Source: CAYPPG01 sp964412555 (GTDB taxonomy: Bacteria; Hinthialibacterota; Hinthialibacteria; Hinthialibacterales; Hinthialibacteraceae). From it: a stretch of DNA of 64,000 bases. Both the position numbers and the translations under genes were made by a program. Each line of letters begins with the position of its first letter. Position 1 is the stretch's first letter. Under the pieces are notes generated by a model. That model did no database searches. It worked only from the letters and a program-made list of their open reading frames with translations, and was not told the DNA's origin. Positions 36,060-45,507 of the stretch are shown here, one piece after another. The stretch covers positions 57,653 to 121,652 of the forward strand of contig CAYPPG010000015.1 in assembly GCA_964412555.1 (NCBI GenBank). Reading direction: 5' to 3'.

Positions 36060-37205
36060 ATGAATCAGTGGTTTTTATTTGAATTGCTGTTGCTTATAGT
36101 TATCATTTTCGGCAAAGAAGCACAGACACTGGAAGCGCCTTATCCCCCCAGTGAAACTATATCCGGCATTACATTGGATTGGTCAACTCACCGGCGGGCG
36201 GCGCAGGGGAGTGACAATTTTCAGCTCACTTGGGCGGATGATGGTCATCAGTATGGCTGGTGGGGAGATGGGGGCGGATTTGGTGGAACGAACAGCGATG
36301 GGCGTGTCGGCCTTGGATTCACCCGGATTGAAGGGAATGGGAATAACTGGCAAGGGCATAACGTGTGGGGTGGGAAAGATGCGGAAAATCCCGCGCGATT
36401 CGACGGGAAGAGCTGGGGGACAATTTGCGTAGATGGGGTGTTTTATTCGTGGATTGTGCCTGATGATCCGGAGACGGGAGGAGCGAGAAACCATTACCGG
36501 TACATTGAATTGGCTCGCTCGACGGATCATGGCACAACCTGGGGAAAGGCCGGTTGGCGATGGTGGATTGAAGACAACCTGATCATTCCGACGTTCCTCA
36601 ATTTCGGCAAAGATAACTCAAGCGCGCGTGATAATTATATTTATTCTTATTTCATCCGTCCTCAAAGCAAGACAATTACTCAAGCGGATTTCGGTCTCGA
36701 GATTCATAAACCGGGTGCAATTTTTCTAGCCCGCGTTTCTAAAGCTACTATTTTTTATGGACGGAATCGATATGATTGGTTCTCTGGAATGAAGGATGGA
36801 GAACCTGTATGGGGCGCTTTACATGAAAAACAACCGGTATTTGAAGATCCGAACGGTACTGGCTGGTGTATGAGCGCAGTCTATAATCCGGGATTGAATC
36901 GTTATTTCCTATGCACGGAGCACTCACGTTCTCATTCAAGTATACTGGGTATTTTTGACGCACCGGAACCCTGGGGGCCATGGACTACGGTCAAGTACTG
37001 GAATACCGGCGATAGATTTGGTGAAAAGCGCATGGGTAGTACTTTGGAATGGGAATTCAATGTCTTTTTTATTGCTTTTCCGCCGAAGTGGTTTAGCGAT
37101 GCTGGGAATACATTTACGTTGAACTTTACAGGCGGTGGTAGAGGGAAAGACAATGATTCGTTCAATACTATTCACGGGTGCTTTCTTGTTGGTTCAGGGG
37201 AATGA
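36060..37205 (+). CDS. Secreted hypothetical protein, five-bladed propeller-like
   Basis: A 381-residue protein with an N-terminal hydrophobic segment (WFLFELLLLIVIIFG) and then repeated strand-rich blocks with Trp and Gly (TWADDGHQYGWWGDGGGFG, WGTICVDGVFYSWIVPDD, ARSTDHGTTWG, FLARVSKATIFYGRNRYDW). The block STDHGTTWG resembles an Asp-box (SxDxGxTW). DUF4185 or glycosidase-like propellers have similar composition. Starts at 36006 (GTG) or 36060 are possible. Enzyme activity is not shown. Confidence 0.6.
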   Translation: MNQWFLFELLLLIVIIFGKEAQTLEAPYPPSETISGITLDWSTHRRAAQGSDNFQLTWADDGHQYGWWGDGGGFGGTNSDGRVGLGFTRIEGNGNNWQGHNVWGGKDAENPARFDGKSWGTICVDGVFYSWIVPDDPETGGARNHYRYIELARSTDHGTTWGKAGWRWWIEDNLIIPTFLNFGKDNSSARDNYIYSYFIRPQSKTITQADFGLEIHKPGAIFLARVSKATIFYGRNRYDWFSGMKDGEPVWGALHEKQPVFEDPNGTGWCMSAVYNPGLNRYFLCTEHSRSHSSILGIFDAPEPWGPWTTVKYWNTGDRFGEKRMGSTLEWEFNVFFIAFPPKWFSDAGNTFTLNFTGGGRGKDNDSFNTIHGCFLVGSGE

Positions 37206-37208
37206 AGT

Positions 37209-37225
37209 GCCGGCAGGATGCCGGC
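37209..37225. repeat. GCCGGCA palindrome
   Basis: GCCGGCA-GGA-TGCCGGC, inverted loop relative to the copies at 26292 and 27898, followed by GATACGTTAGTTGTAACG. It lies between two plus-strand genes. Confidence 0.85.
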
Positions 37226-37253
37226 GATACGTTAGTTGTAACGAGTGATTTCA

Positions 37254-38363
37254 ATGCCTATTGAATATTGGATTCTTTTCGTTGTCAGTTTTTTGGCTGC
37301 TTTTCTTTTTACGCCTCTTTTGCGCAAATTGGCGGTTTTTCTCGATATTCAAGATTATCCCACCGAACGGAAAATCCACCGGCAGCCGATTCCGTATTTA
37401 GGCGGTATTGCTTTTCATATTTCGATGTCTCTCTGTTTTATCTATATGATCTATTTCGTTCCGTATGTCTTGCATATCCAGGATACGATTCAACTATTTT
37501 TCACTCTTTATGGTGCGGCTGTCTGTTTTCAACTTTTAGGTATCTTCGATGATATCACTCCCATTTCTCCATTTTGGAAATTGCTTATTCAGATTGTCCT
37601 TGCAGCATTTCTTGTCAATTCCCATTTTTTTATTTCGCAAATCTCCAGTCCGTTTGGTGGAACGATTCCGCTGGGATGGTTTGGATGGATTTTTTCCGTG
37701 TTGTGGATACTGACTATAGTGAATGCGATCAATTTCATCGACGGTATGGACGGGCTTGCGGCCGGGGTGGTTTTTTTTGCCGCTTTGGCGAATTTGTTGA
37801 TCGCTCTTCATCCTTGGCAAAATTTTGTTTGTATTATCTCTTTGATTTTATTAGGGATGACATTGGGATTTCTTCCGTACAACTTTTCGCCTGCGAGGAT
37901 TTTTATGGGAGATGCCGGGAGTCTTTATCTCGGTGTTTTATTGGGGGGGAGCGCTTTGGCGAGTAATGTGAAAGGGGCGACGGTGCTTTCCCTTTCGTTG
38001 CCGCTTGTCATTTTGTCGATTCCTTTACTAGACACCTTTCTAACGGTTATGCGCAGAGGAAAGAAAGGGAAGAATTTTTTCAAAGCGGATCGAGAGCATA
38101 TTCATCACCGGTTGCTGCGGATGGGATTTACGGACAAACAAGTTGTGTTGAGTGTGTATGGGCTTTCATTTTTACTGGCCATGTCGGCTATTTTGGCAGC
38201 GCAGCTGCCGACCCGGTACACGGTGTTGTTCATCATTGTTTTTCTCGCCGCTATTATCTGGGGAGTTTTGATTTTTGCCGCATTTGAACGCCGCATTCTA
38301 TCGCGGCAAGAGTTTACGCCGATTGCCGGAAGCGAAGATACACAGCAATCCCCACGGCAATAA
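37254..38363 (+). CDS. Undecaprenyl-phosphate GlcNAc-1-phosphate transferase-like (WecA/TagO family)
   Basis: A 369-residue multi-pass membrane enzyme of the polyprenyl-phosphate N-acetylhexosamine-1-phosphate transferase family, first step of surface polymer assembly on undecaprenyl phosphate. Motifs: FDDITPISPFWKL (catalytic aspartates), NAINFIDGMDGLAAG, FMGDAGSLYLG and EHIHHRLLRMG. ATG at 37254 is preferred over GTG at 37245. It fits the nucleotide-sugar genes elsewhere in the window. It overlaps the convergent gene at its end by 50 bases. Confidence 0.92.
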   Translation: MPIEYWILFVVSFLAAFLFTPLLRKLAVFLDIQDYPTERKIHRQPIPYLGGIAFHISMSLCFIYMIYFVPYVLHIQDTIQLFFTLYGAAVCFQLLGIFDDITPISPFWKLLIQIVLAAFLVNSHFFISQISSPFGGTIPLGWFGWIFSVLWILTIVNAINFIDGMDGLAAGVVFFAALANLLIALHPWQNFVCIISLILLGMTLGFLPYNFSPARIFMGDAGSLYLGVLLGGSALASNVKGATVLSLSLPLVILSIPLLDTFLTVMRRGKKGKNFFKADREHIHHRLLRMGFTDKQVVLSVYGLSFLLAMSAILAAQLPTRYTVLFIIVFLAAIIWGVLIFAAFERRILSRQEFTPIAGSEDTQQSPRQ

Positions 38364-39117
38364 CGAATAACAGCACTCCACTGAGAACGATCGTTTCCCA
38401 TAGCGAAGTGGTTTCTTCTTGCAGGATATTGACTCTTTCGGGAAGACTCACCACCATTTCCGAATCCGCAATCGGAGGAGGGATATTCACGGTCAAATTC
38501 AAGTTGTCGGTGGAAGGATAAAAACCTTTTGTATTGATGATTTCATAATCGAACGGCTTGTATTGTTCATAAGGGATATGGCCTTCAAACCGGACACCGT
38601 CACGGGGAGTGAAGCGAATTTGTTTCCAGCCCGGTATATCCACTAGATTTTTATCGCTATAGGAAAAAGGAAGGGTTTCATTACGGGGTAGATCGGCGGG
38701 AAGAGCCGTACTATACCCAATGTCGACACGAAGGACATTGATTCCATTATGACCAATGGTTGAATAGGTATCACCCAGTTGATATTGCAATTTCATCTGT
38801 TGGGCATCAATCTGTAGCGTTTGTTTTGCCGCATATTCACTCGCAAAGGCTTTCAGGAATTTGTTGCGTTCCAAATCCGTGATCTCGCCATCGTTGTTCG
38901 CGTCCAATCGTTTCGATGCTCGTTCCGTCGGATTGACTCCTAAAATGACTTGATAGATCAGAACGAGTTTCGACGGAGTGAGGATCAATTCCGCACAGCG
39001 GTCGATGCTTTCTGGATGAAGCGCATGGGGGAAAACGGTTTGGGGGATCAACAAGATGCCGATTGCAATAATAACCATGAATGCATGAAACATAAATGAA
39101 TTTTGTTTGTTCATCAT
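38314..39117 (-). CDS. Secreted EF-hand-containing hypothetical protein
   Basis: A 267-residue protein with a signal peptide (FHAFMVIIAIGILLIPQ), a short His/Pro segment (FPHALHPESID) and an EF-hand-like loop (RLDANNDGEITDLERNKFL). A beta-rich region follows, then a C-terminal membrane helix (VLSGVLLFVIAVGIAVYLRFR). The pattern resembles the N-terminal domain of nickel/cobalt transporter-associated (RcnA-like or HupE-like) proteins, but that is weak. It overlaps the wecA-type gene convergently. Confidence 0.6.
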   Translation of the reverse strand: MMNKQNSFMFHAFMVIIAIGILLIPQTVFPHALHPESIDRCAELILTPSKLVLIYQVILGVNPTERASKRLDANNDGEITDLERNKFLKAFASEYAAKQTLQIDAQQMKLQYQLGDTYSTIGHNGINVLRVDIGYSTALPADLPRNETLPFSYSDKNLVDIPGWKQIRFTPRDGVRFEGHIPYEQYKPFDYEIINTKGFYPSTDNLNLTVNIPPPIADSEMVVSLPERVNILQEETTSLWETIVLSGVLLFVIAVGIAVYLRFRQSA

Positions 39118-39133
39118 GGGAACTCACTATAAT

Positions 39134-39358
39134 TTGTCTGAATCAGGATGCCCAGGATGCAAGGGTGTGCAGGATTTATTTTATTGTCTGAATCAGAATA
39201 CCCAGGATGTGAGGATGAACAGGAGGTCTCTATTGGTAGATATCTAAAATATGACGTGTGATTCACGGCCAATGGTTGTTTTTTTGATTCGATATAAGAA
39301 ATTTTCATATTATCCATCCTGGAAATCCTTCAATCCTGGCCAATCCCGATTCAGACAA
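39134..39358. repeat. TGTCTGAATC repeat: two direct and one inverted copy
   Basis: Two direct copies start near 39134 and 39184 (TGTCTGAATCAGGATGCC, TGTCTGAATCAGAATACC). An inverted copy near 39315-39358 ends GATTCAGACAACA. AGGAT elements follow each. The inverted copies enclose about 100 bases with no gene. Confidence 0.85.
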
Positions 39359-39375
39359 CAAGATACGATGAGAAA

Positions 39376-40680
39376 TCAGGTCAGAGACCGAATGACCAAG
39401 CCGGTAGGGATCTTGGGATAGAAGTCAGTCGATTTTTGTGGCATCCGTACACCCTCAAGTGAGGCTTCAAACACTTTTTTGGGAGAGATCCCGCCCAAGA
39501 GAAAAGCGGCATCATATTCACCTTGTCGAACCATGGAAATCGCCTCGTTTTCACCACGGACATAACGAGTTCTATTTAACAACTCTTCTTTGGAAAGACG
39601 CAGACATACCTCAAATATGTATTGATGAAGGATTGACACGTTGAGTTCCCGGATGGGTTCCGGCACTTGAAGCAATGCGGGAATATCTCCGGAAGAATTG
39701 ATGGTTAGCAATACCGCTTCATTTTGGGAGACTGCTACAATCCCTTGGCCTCCGTGAGTATTGGTGATACGGGTTCGAATGGATTCGGTATCGAGGTTGT
39801 TTACCGGTTCGATAGTGCAATGCTCCGCTGCGGTTTCACACAAATGGGTGAACCATTGATCCGGTAGATCTTTCAAAACTCGATGAGTCGGCAACACCAA
39901 AAGTTCAGAGCTGTTCATCGGTGTTACAAAGGCAAAAACCCATCCCCATGGTTCCTGTTTGGGGTCTTTCCCTGTCTGTTCCATCATTTCACGGCGGTAG
40001 TTTAAAGCCGTTTCAAAGCGGTGATGACCGTCAGCAATCACCAAGGTTCGGTTTTCGAAAAAACGAGTCAATTCTTGTATCGCATTCTGGTCTTGAATAC
40101 CGTAGAGGATATGATCCTGATTCTCAAAATCCTGAATATGAAGAAGTTCATCGGTTGAATAGCCGAATAGTTTTTCCCATTCGTTTATATCGCCGTCGGC
40201 TAAGAGAAAGATCGGAGACATATTGGCTTGGGTTGCGCGGGTTAGACGAAGACGATCCGCTTTTGGACCTTCGAATGTGTTTTCGTGAGCGAATGCTCCT
40301 TTTTCTTCGTCGAGGAGGAGTGCACAGAAAAATCCTTTTCGGGTATATACTTTATCTTCATAGGAAAAGGTTTGCCGATACATATAGAATTGGGGAGAAT
40401 CTTGATTCAATATTCCTTCGTGGATCCATTGTTGAAAACGGTTTGCAGCGTCTTCATACCAATTTGCCGATTCGTCGGCTGTCGAATGAGTCATGACGTC
40501 GATATCGCTGTCGCTCGGTGGAGGGAGAATGAGTCGTACGACATTGTTTTTATCTCGATCCCACAAGATACGTCTTTCAGGGGTAGAGATTTTGTCGTAA
40601 GGGGGAGAGATGACAGTGGAACGGTTTTGAATCTTTTCCGGATTAAAGCGCAAACCTGCGAAGGGACTGATATTGACCAT
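39376..40680 (-). CDS. DUF1015-family protein
   Basis: A 434-residue protein with the family signature: ISPFAGLRFNPEKI, VISPPYDKIS, FYMYRQTFSYEDK, RKGFFCALLLDEE, FAHENTFEGPKADRL, IADGHHRFETAL and SMVRQGEYDAAFLL. DUF1015 is widespread and uncharacterised; no catalytic residues are known. All motifs are present, so the gene is intact. Flanking palindromes lie to its 3' side. Confidence 0.93.
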   Translation of the reverse strand: MVNISPFAGLRFNPEKIQNRSTVISPPYDKISTPERRILWDRDKNNVVRLILPPPSDSDIDVMTHSTADESANWYEDAANRFQQWIHEGILNQDSPQFYMYRQTFSYEDKVYTRKGFFCALLLDEEKGAFAHENTFEGPKADRLRLTRATQANMSPIFLLADGDINEWEKLFGYSTDELLHIQDFENQDHILYGIQDQNAIQELTRFFENRTLVIADGHHRFETALNYRREMMEQTGKDPKQEPWGWVFAFVTPMNSSELLVLPTHRVLKDLPDQWFTHLCETAAEHCTIEPVNNLDTESIRTRITNTHGGQGIVAVSQNEAVLLTINSSGDIPALLQVPEPIRELNVSILHQYIFEVCLRLSKEELLNRTRYVRGENEAISMVRQGEYDAAFLLGGISPKKVFEASLEGVRMPQKSTDFYPKIPTGLVIRSLT

Positions 40681-40799
40681 ATTTTTTTCTTTCCACCTTG
40701 TTGTAGTCTATTATTCTCTTATTTTCCATTCAGAAGCAACAAAGTATACATCAATCCATCCGATTCTTGAATAGCCGGGTTTTTCTACTTTTACCTGAG

Positions 40800-41048
40800 A
40801 TGGAATTTAGAACAGTCGATGTTCAGAGTAAGATATTGAAGAGAAGTGGAAACCGTAATCAAATTATCAAAAAGATTGATGCACTTACATATAATCCCAG
40901 ACCTTCCGGAGTCGTGAAAATTAAAGGAAAAAAGAACAAATGGAGAATACGAGTTGGCAATTATTGGGTTCTTTACGAAATTCAAGACGATCATTTGGTG
41001 ATCTTAGTGATTCGAGTGGATAGTCGAGATGATGTATATAGAAAATAA
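40800..41048 (+). CDS. RelE/ParE-family toxin, orphan
   Basis: A small protein (about 82 residues from MEFRTV) whose C-terminal half is typical of ParE/RelE toxins: NPRPSGVVKIKG, KWRIRVGNYWVLYEIQDD, RVDSRDDVYR. The N-terminal helix pair (DVQSKILKRSG) is less conserved. An in-frame start at 40767 is possible. No antitoxin gene adjoins it, so it may be inactive or silenced. Confidence 0.7.
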   Translation: MEFRTVDVQSKILKRSGNRNQIIKKIDALTYNPRPSGVVKIKGKKNKWRIRVGNYWVLYEIQDDHLVILVIRVDSRDDVYRK

Positions 41049-41093
41049 GGTGTTTGTCGATGTTTTGGGGGTACGGTTTGGTCATCCGGGGAG

Positions 41094-43736
41094 TTAGAAA
41101 GAAGACAGATCCAAATTCGAATCATTCATCAGAATGGTGTCAACGGCTTGACGATATTGGGCACCGTTCTGCTTTCCGTGGGCGGGACATTCGAGAGTTG
41201 GGGCGGTCCCTTCGATAAATGGCATTGGCCGAACATCTTCTACGGGACAGGATTCTGTCGCTTTGCAGTTGGATACCTTACAAATCGGTTCCCACTGAAT
41301 GCCTTCCGGGGGGTGGATTTTACCAAATAGTTCCGGTTTTAGAGCATAGGCGCGTTCCATGAACTCGATCCAAACGGGAAGGGCTACTTGTGACCCCGTT
41401 CTTTTTACACCCAGAGAGCGGCGGAAATCGTCGTACCCCAAATAGACGATGCACAATATATCCTTGGAATAACCGGCGAACCATGCATAGGTGCAGTCAT
41501 CTGTTGTGCCTGTTTTTCCGACGGAGTAAAACGGTAAGTCCTTGGCCGGTTCTCCGGTTCCTTCTTCGACCACTCCCCGCAAGAGATAGGTGGCTAAATA
41601 TGCGACTTCCGATTTCAACCGTTTGACTTTGTCATAGGTTTGTTTAAACTCATAAAGCACATCTTGATGCTCTCTGCGCATATCCTTTCGCTCGTGCACT
41701 TTTTCGACCATATGCAACTTGGCAAAATCACCATTGTTTGCCAATACGGCATAGGCTTGCGCCAGATCGTAGGGGGAAGTGCCGGATGTTCCAAGAGCGA
41801 TGGACAAATTGGAATCTGTAATCTTGAGGTCAAAGACATCCCGGCAAAAGTTCTTTACGGTTTGGATGCTGGTAGAGCGTGAATTGCGGATATTATCGAG
41901 CAGCCAGACGCTGGCGGCATTCAGAGAATGAATCAAGGAGTATTGTAAAGTGACATCCCCGAAATACTCGTTATAAAAATTGCGGGGAGTCCAGTCCGTC
42001 CAGTATTCTTTTTCTACGTCTTTTAGAATGGAGGCAACCGTCCAATTCTTTTGCGGATCGGCGAGAGCAGCGGTATACAAAAGCGGTTTAAATGCGCTGC
42101 CGGGTTGAACCGTGGTGGCCTGTAGGGGCCGGATGAATTGTCCGCCGTTTTTGCGATCATAAAAATCATATCCGCCCACCAGAGCCATGATCCGGCCGGT
42201 CGAGGGTTGAACCACAATGAGACCACCCTGGACGTAATGATCTTCGGCGAGACGCAGTTGCATATCACCTCCCGCTTGAGTTACCTTTACGCGGATATAA
42301 TGATCGGGATGGAGAATATCGAAATCATCATACCACGTTTGATCTGGTATGATCGGAACGGTGAACCGTTTGTTTCCGCCCGCGACGTTTGGAACAACGA
42401 CTTGGACAGTTCCATTGTTTTGATCGTATTCCGAAACGATTCGGGCATCGTATTCTTCACCGACTTGCAGCCGGCTTGGACCGGATCGGTTGACGCCGCG
42501 GTAGTGGGAACTTCCCCAATATTTGCCTCCCTTCGTACGTCGGTACCGTTCATGTTCTTCGATCCCGTGGCGGAGGGCTTCTTCGGCAATTTTCTGTAAA
42601 TCCACATCGATGGTGGTTTCGATGTCATAGCCGCGGCCATAGACTTCAAGGGGGACACCTCCTTCTCCCTTGATTTCATGCTCTTCGAATTGGCGCACGA
42701 CTCCCCAGGAAAAATAGGGAAAGAGGGCGATTTGGGTACGGCGGGAGGCGGTGGTGTTCAATTGAAACGGCTCGTTAACCGCCTGTTCTAATTGCTCTTC
42801 GGTAATAAATCCTTCCCGGAGCATGCTGCGCAAAACCGTTTCTGTTCGTTTTTGTGCCAATTCAGGACTTTTGACGGGGGAGTACCGGTTAGGGAGTTGC
42901 AGCATGCCCGCAAACAGCGCGCATTCTTTCAAGGTCAGTTCAGATACACTTTTATTGAAGTAGGATTCTGCGGCGCGGGCGATTCCATAGATGTTTCCAC
43001 CGAGAAAGACTTGATTCAGGTAGATTTCTAGGATTTCGTCCTTGGTGTAGCGTTTTTCGATTTGGAGAGCCAATAAAGCTTCATATACTTTTTGAGTATA
43101 CGAGCGCAATCCGACTTTCGGCAATTTGTAGGGTAAATGTTCATTCTTGATGAGATCTTCCGCCAACTGAATGGTGATCGTACTGGCGCCTTCTTCAATT
43201 CGGCCGCTTTTGATGTTGACATAAGCGGCCCGCATGACATCGGGAAGGCTGATGCCGAAATGATTGTAGAAGCGGATATCCTCTTTTGCGATCACTGCAT
43301 TGATCAGATGCTTGGGCATAGCGGAAAGAGGGACCATTTCCCGATTTTGTTTTGAACTGAAGAAATCCGCGATCAAGATATGCCGTCCATCGCCGGAATA
43401 CATTCGGGAGGGCATCCAGGGGCGATAGTCTTCTAAATAGGGAATTGTGGGCAGTTGGTCGAGGTAATAATTGAAAATTCCCACTGCAAGACCAACTGTC
43501 GCACCCATCATCAGAAACATGATGGCTATAATTAGATACAATCCATTGCGCCTTTTTTTTTGGACAATTTGTTTTTCTTTTAAATTTTTCGATTGTTCGA
43601 TGATTTTGGCTTTGGGCAAACGGTTCGTCGGTCCCTCATAGCGGGGAAAGAGATTCATGCTGGCAGATATTGTATTCTTGTTGCCGGTTTTTTGTTTTTG
43701 GTTATTTTGATCACGAATTGTCCTGGTTTGCTTCAT
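41094..43736 (-). CDS. Class A penicillin-binding protein (PBP1A family)
   Basis: An 880-residue bifunctional peptidoglycan synthase. After a cytosolic tail and membrane anchor (residues 66-92, YLIIAIMFLMMGATVGLAVG), the GT51 domain has AKEDIRFYNHFGI and GASTITIQLAEDL, then EILEIYLNQVFLGG. The transpeptidase domain has the acyl-serine motif PGSAFKP (Ser in SxxK), SxN-like SLNAAS, and KTGTTDDCTYAW. TITIQLA is a variant of the usual TITQQLA. It makes glycan strands and cross-links them. Confidence 0.95.
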   Translation of the reverse strand: MKQTRTIRDQNNQKQKTGNKNTISASMNLFPRYEGPTNRLPKAKIIEQSKNLKEKQIVQKKRRNGLYLIIAIMFLMMGATVGLAVGIFNYYLDQLPTIPYLEDYRPWMPSRMYSGDGRHILIADFFSSKQNREMVPLSAMPKHLINAVIAKEDIRFYNHFGISLPDVMRAAYVNIKSGRIEEGASTITIQLAEDLIKNEHLPYKLPKVGLRSYTQKVYEALLALQIEKRYTKDEILEIYLNQVFLGGNIYGIARAAESYFNKSVSELTLKECALFAGMLQLPNRYSPVKSPELAQKRTETVLRSMLREGFITEEQLEQAVNEPFQLNTTASRRTQIALFPYFSWGVVRQFEEHEIKGEGGVPLEVYGRGYDIETTIDVDLQKIAEEALRHGIEEHERYRRTKGGKYWGSSHYRGVNRSGPSRLQVGEEYDARIVSEYDQNNGTVQVVVPNVAGGNKRFTVPIIPDQTWYDDFDILHPDHYIRVKVTQAGGDMQLRLAEDHYVQGGLIVVQPSTGRIMALVGGYDFYDRKNGGQFIRPLQATTVQPGSAFKPLLYTAALADPQKNWTVASILKDVEKEYWTDWTPRNFYNEYFGDVTLQYSLIHSLNAASVWLLDNIRNSRSTSIQTVKNFCRDVFDLKITDSNLSIALGTSGTSPYDLAQAYAVLANNGDFAKLHMVEKVHERKDMRREHQDVLYEFKQTYDKVKRLKSEVAYLATYLLRGVVEEGTGEPAKDLPFYSVGKTGTTDDCTYAWFAGYSKDILCIVYLGYDDFRRSLGVKRTGSQVALPVWIEFMERAYALKPELFGKIHPPEGIQWEPICKVSNCKATESCPVEDVRPMPFIEGTAPTLECPAHGKQNGAQYRQAVDTILMNDSNLDLSSF

Positions 43737-43989
43737 AATACTCGTTTCGATTCACCCAACCCAGAAAATGATTATACATATAAAATGATCGATAATTCAG
43801 ACGTTCTTTGTTTTGATTTTATTCATAGCGGATAGTAAGGCAATACATTCATCTGCATTTGTTGTCCTTCGAGGTTTCATGTAGCCTTGCCGTCCATCTT
43901 CTTATTATTAATCGTTACATTATATCATAATTTTTGACTACGATGAACACATTTAGCCTTTTTTTGAAAAAAGATGAACCGGAACTTTA

Positions 43990-44754
43990 TTATTTATAGG
44001 CTACAAGCATTGCGCGCTCGCTGTAATTCGAAAATTTGCTTCCGTTAAAGTTTCCGTAAACAGTTTCTACATTCAAACCGGCTTGTGTGGCTAGGAGAGA
44101 GATTTCCCAGCCGTTGAACAGCCAGGGGCGGTACAAATAGGAGCGTTTATTGCCGTGGCGGTCGGTGACCGTAAGTAAATTGTTCAGCCGCCGACCGTTA
44201 TCGATGATTGTGCGTTCTTCGCGGACGAAAAGTCCTTCTTGTTCGGACTCGTAGACGCAGTTCAGGCGTGGTTCGATGAAATTGCGATTCATTAGGTCAA
44301 TCAGGACTTTCCCACCGTTTTTCAGTATGCGGGTGAATTCCTTCATGATCGTCAAATTCTCTTCTTGCGTTTCACCATACCCGAAACTGCTGAACATACA
44401 GATCACATAATCAAACGTATGCGATAAGAATGGGCATTGCTGTAATAAGCCGCGAGTAAAGACAGGAGTGGGTATCCTGGAAGGAAGAAGTTGGCTTTGT
44501 TGTTCGGCTTTTCCCAAAAGATAATAGGAGACATCCAGGCCGGTGACGGAAAAGCCGCGTTTCGCGAGTTCGATGGAGTGCCGTCCCGCCCCGCATGGCG
44601 CATCCAGGATTTGTTGGCCTTTTTTCCAACGAAGAGCTTTGCTGCAGAAATCCAACTCTTTTTCGGTTCGTTTCGGGCCGGTCATTTCTTTGTAGATCGA
44701 TAAATAATCCGGGGAATTGAAGAAACGAAACCACCAATCTGTCTTAGTACTCAT
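43990..44754 (-). CDS. Class I SAM-dependent methyltransferase
   Basis: A 254-residue protein with the SAM motif ILDAPCGAGRHSIELAKRG, TGLDVS, FDYVICMFSSFGYG and FTRILKNGGKVLIDLMN. The family is the Methyltransf_25/11 type; the substrate is unknown. The true start (44754) was placed at MSTKTDWWFRFF, because upstream sequence belongs to the 63-bp palindrome array and not to the gene. Confidence 0.88.
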   Translation of the reverse strand: MSTKTDWWFRFFNSPDYLSIYKEMTGPKRTEKELDFCSKALRWKKGQQILDAPCGAGRHSIELAKRGFSVTGLDVSYYLLGKAEQQSQLLPSRIPTPVFTRGLLQQCPFLSHTFDYVICMFSSFGYGETQEENLTIMKEFTRILKNGGKVLIDLMNRNFIEPRLNCVYESEQEGLFVREERTIIDNGRRLNNLLTVTDRHGNKRSYLYRPWLFNGWEISLLATQAGLNVETVYGNFNGSKFSNYSERAMLVAYK

Positions 44755-44784
44755 TTTGTAAAATGCTATTGTGTCCGTATGATG

Positions 44785-45025
44785 TAACGCCGACGTCCCG
44801 TCGGCAAGGAACGAAGTGCCGGCAAGATGCCGGCGATACGTTAATTGTAACGCCGANNNNNNNNNNNNNNNNNNNNNNNNNNNNNNNNNNNNNNNNNNNN
44901 NNNNNNNNNNNNNNNNNNNNNNNNNNNNNNNNNNNNNNNNNNNNNNNNNNNNNNNNCGGCAAGGAACGAAGTGCCGGCAAGATGCCGGCGATACGTTAAT
45001 TGTAACGCCGACGTCCCATCGGCAT
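44785..45025. repeat. 63-bp tandem palindrome array (contains an assembly gap)
   Basis: Units begin (TAACGCCGAC) at 44785 and 44848, and after the gap at 44940 (inferred from phase) and 45003. Each holds a GCCGAC-GTCCC-GTCGGC hairpin and GCCGGCA-AGA-TGCCGGC, the same palindrome as the solitary copies at 26292, 27898 and 37209. Confidence 0.93.
44857..44956. other. Assembly gap (100 N) inside the 63-bp array
   Basis: Exactly 100 N. The phase of the flanking units (44848 and 44940, 92 bases apart) is not a multiple of 63, so the gap length is nominal. Confidence 1.
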
Positions 45026-45170
45026 ATGTGGAGATGTCGGCGCATTCCATTTTGGATTATAATACCGAATGGAGAAAAGAATAATGTAATGGGAAGCGAA
45101 GTGTTAGACGATAATGAAATAAAGACGTGAGGTCAGCAATGGGAAAGGATTCGTTTGTCCATGATACTGA

Positions 45171-45495
45171 GCGGCAAGGGTAGAATTCGCTTACCCTTGC
45201 TACCCCGTACAGGACATGTGGGTAACAAGGGCAATGCGCCAGTTTGCCCTTGCTACTAAGCGGAAAGCGGCAAGGGTAGACTTCGCTTACCCTTGCTACC
45301 CGGTACAGGACATGTGGATAACAAGGACAATGCGTCAGTTTGCCCTTGTTACTAGGCGGAAAGCGGCAAGGGTAGACTTCGCTTACCCTTGCTACCCGGT
45401 ACAGGACATGTGGGTAACAAGGGCAATGCGCCAGTCTGCCCTTGCTACTAAGCGCAAAGCGGCAAGGGTAGACTTCGCTTACCCTTGCTACCCGG
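45171..45495. repeat. 96-bp tandem array of paired hairpins before a tyrosine recombinase
   Basis: Units start at 45171, 45267, 45363 and 45459 (the last partial), exactly 96 bases apart. Each holds CAAGGGTA...TACCCTTG and GTAACAAGGGCA...TGCCCTTGTTAC-type palindromes, the latter reaching 12-bp arms in one unit. Units differ by a few bases. The array ends 12 bases before the xerC/D-like ATG. Confidence 0.95.
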
Positions 45496-45507
45496 CGATA
45501 TAGGATC

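Noticed and set aside
43990..45045. Methyltransferase extended through the gap
   Set aside because: The extension reads through the 63-bp palindromes and N run. A good internal start exists at 44754.
45171..45495. Possible CRISPR array or integron attC array
   Set aside because: No variable spacers or inserted cassettes. The conserved part covers whole units, and attC-type end motifs are not seen.
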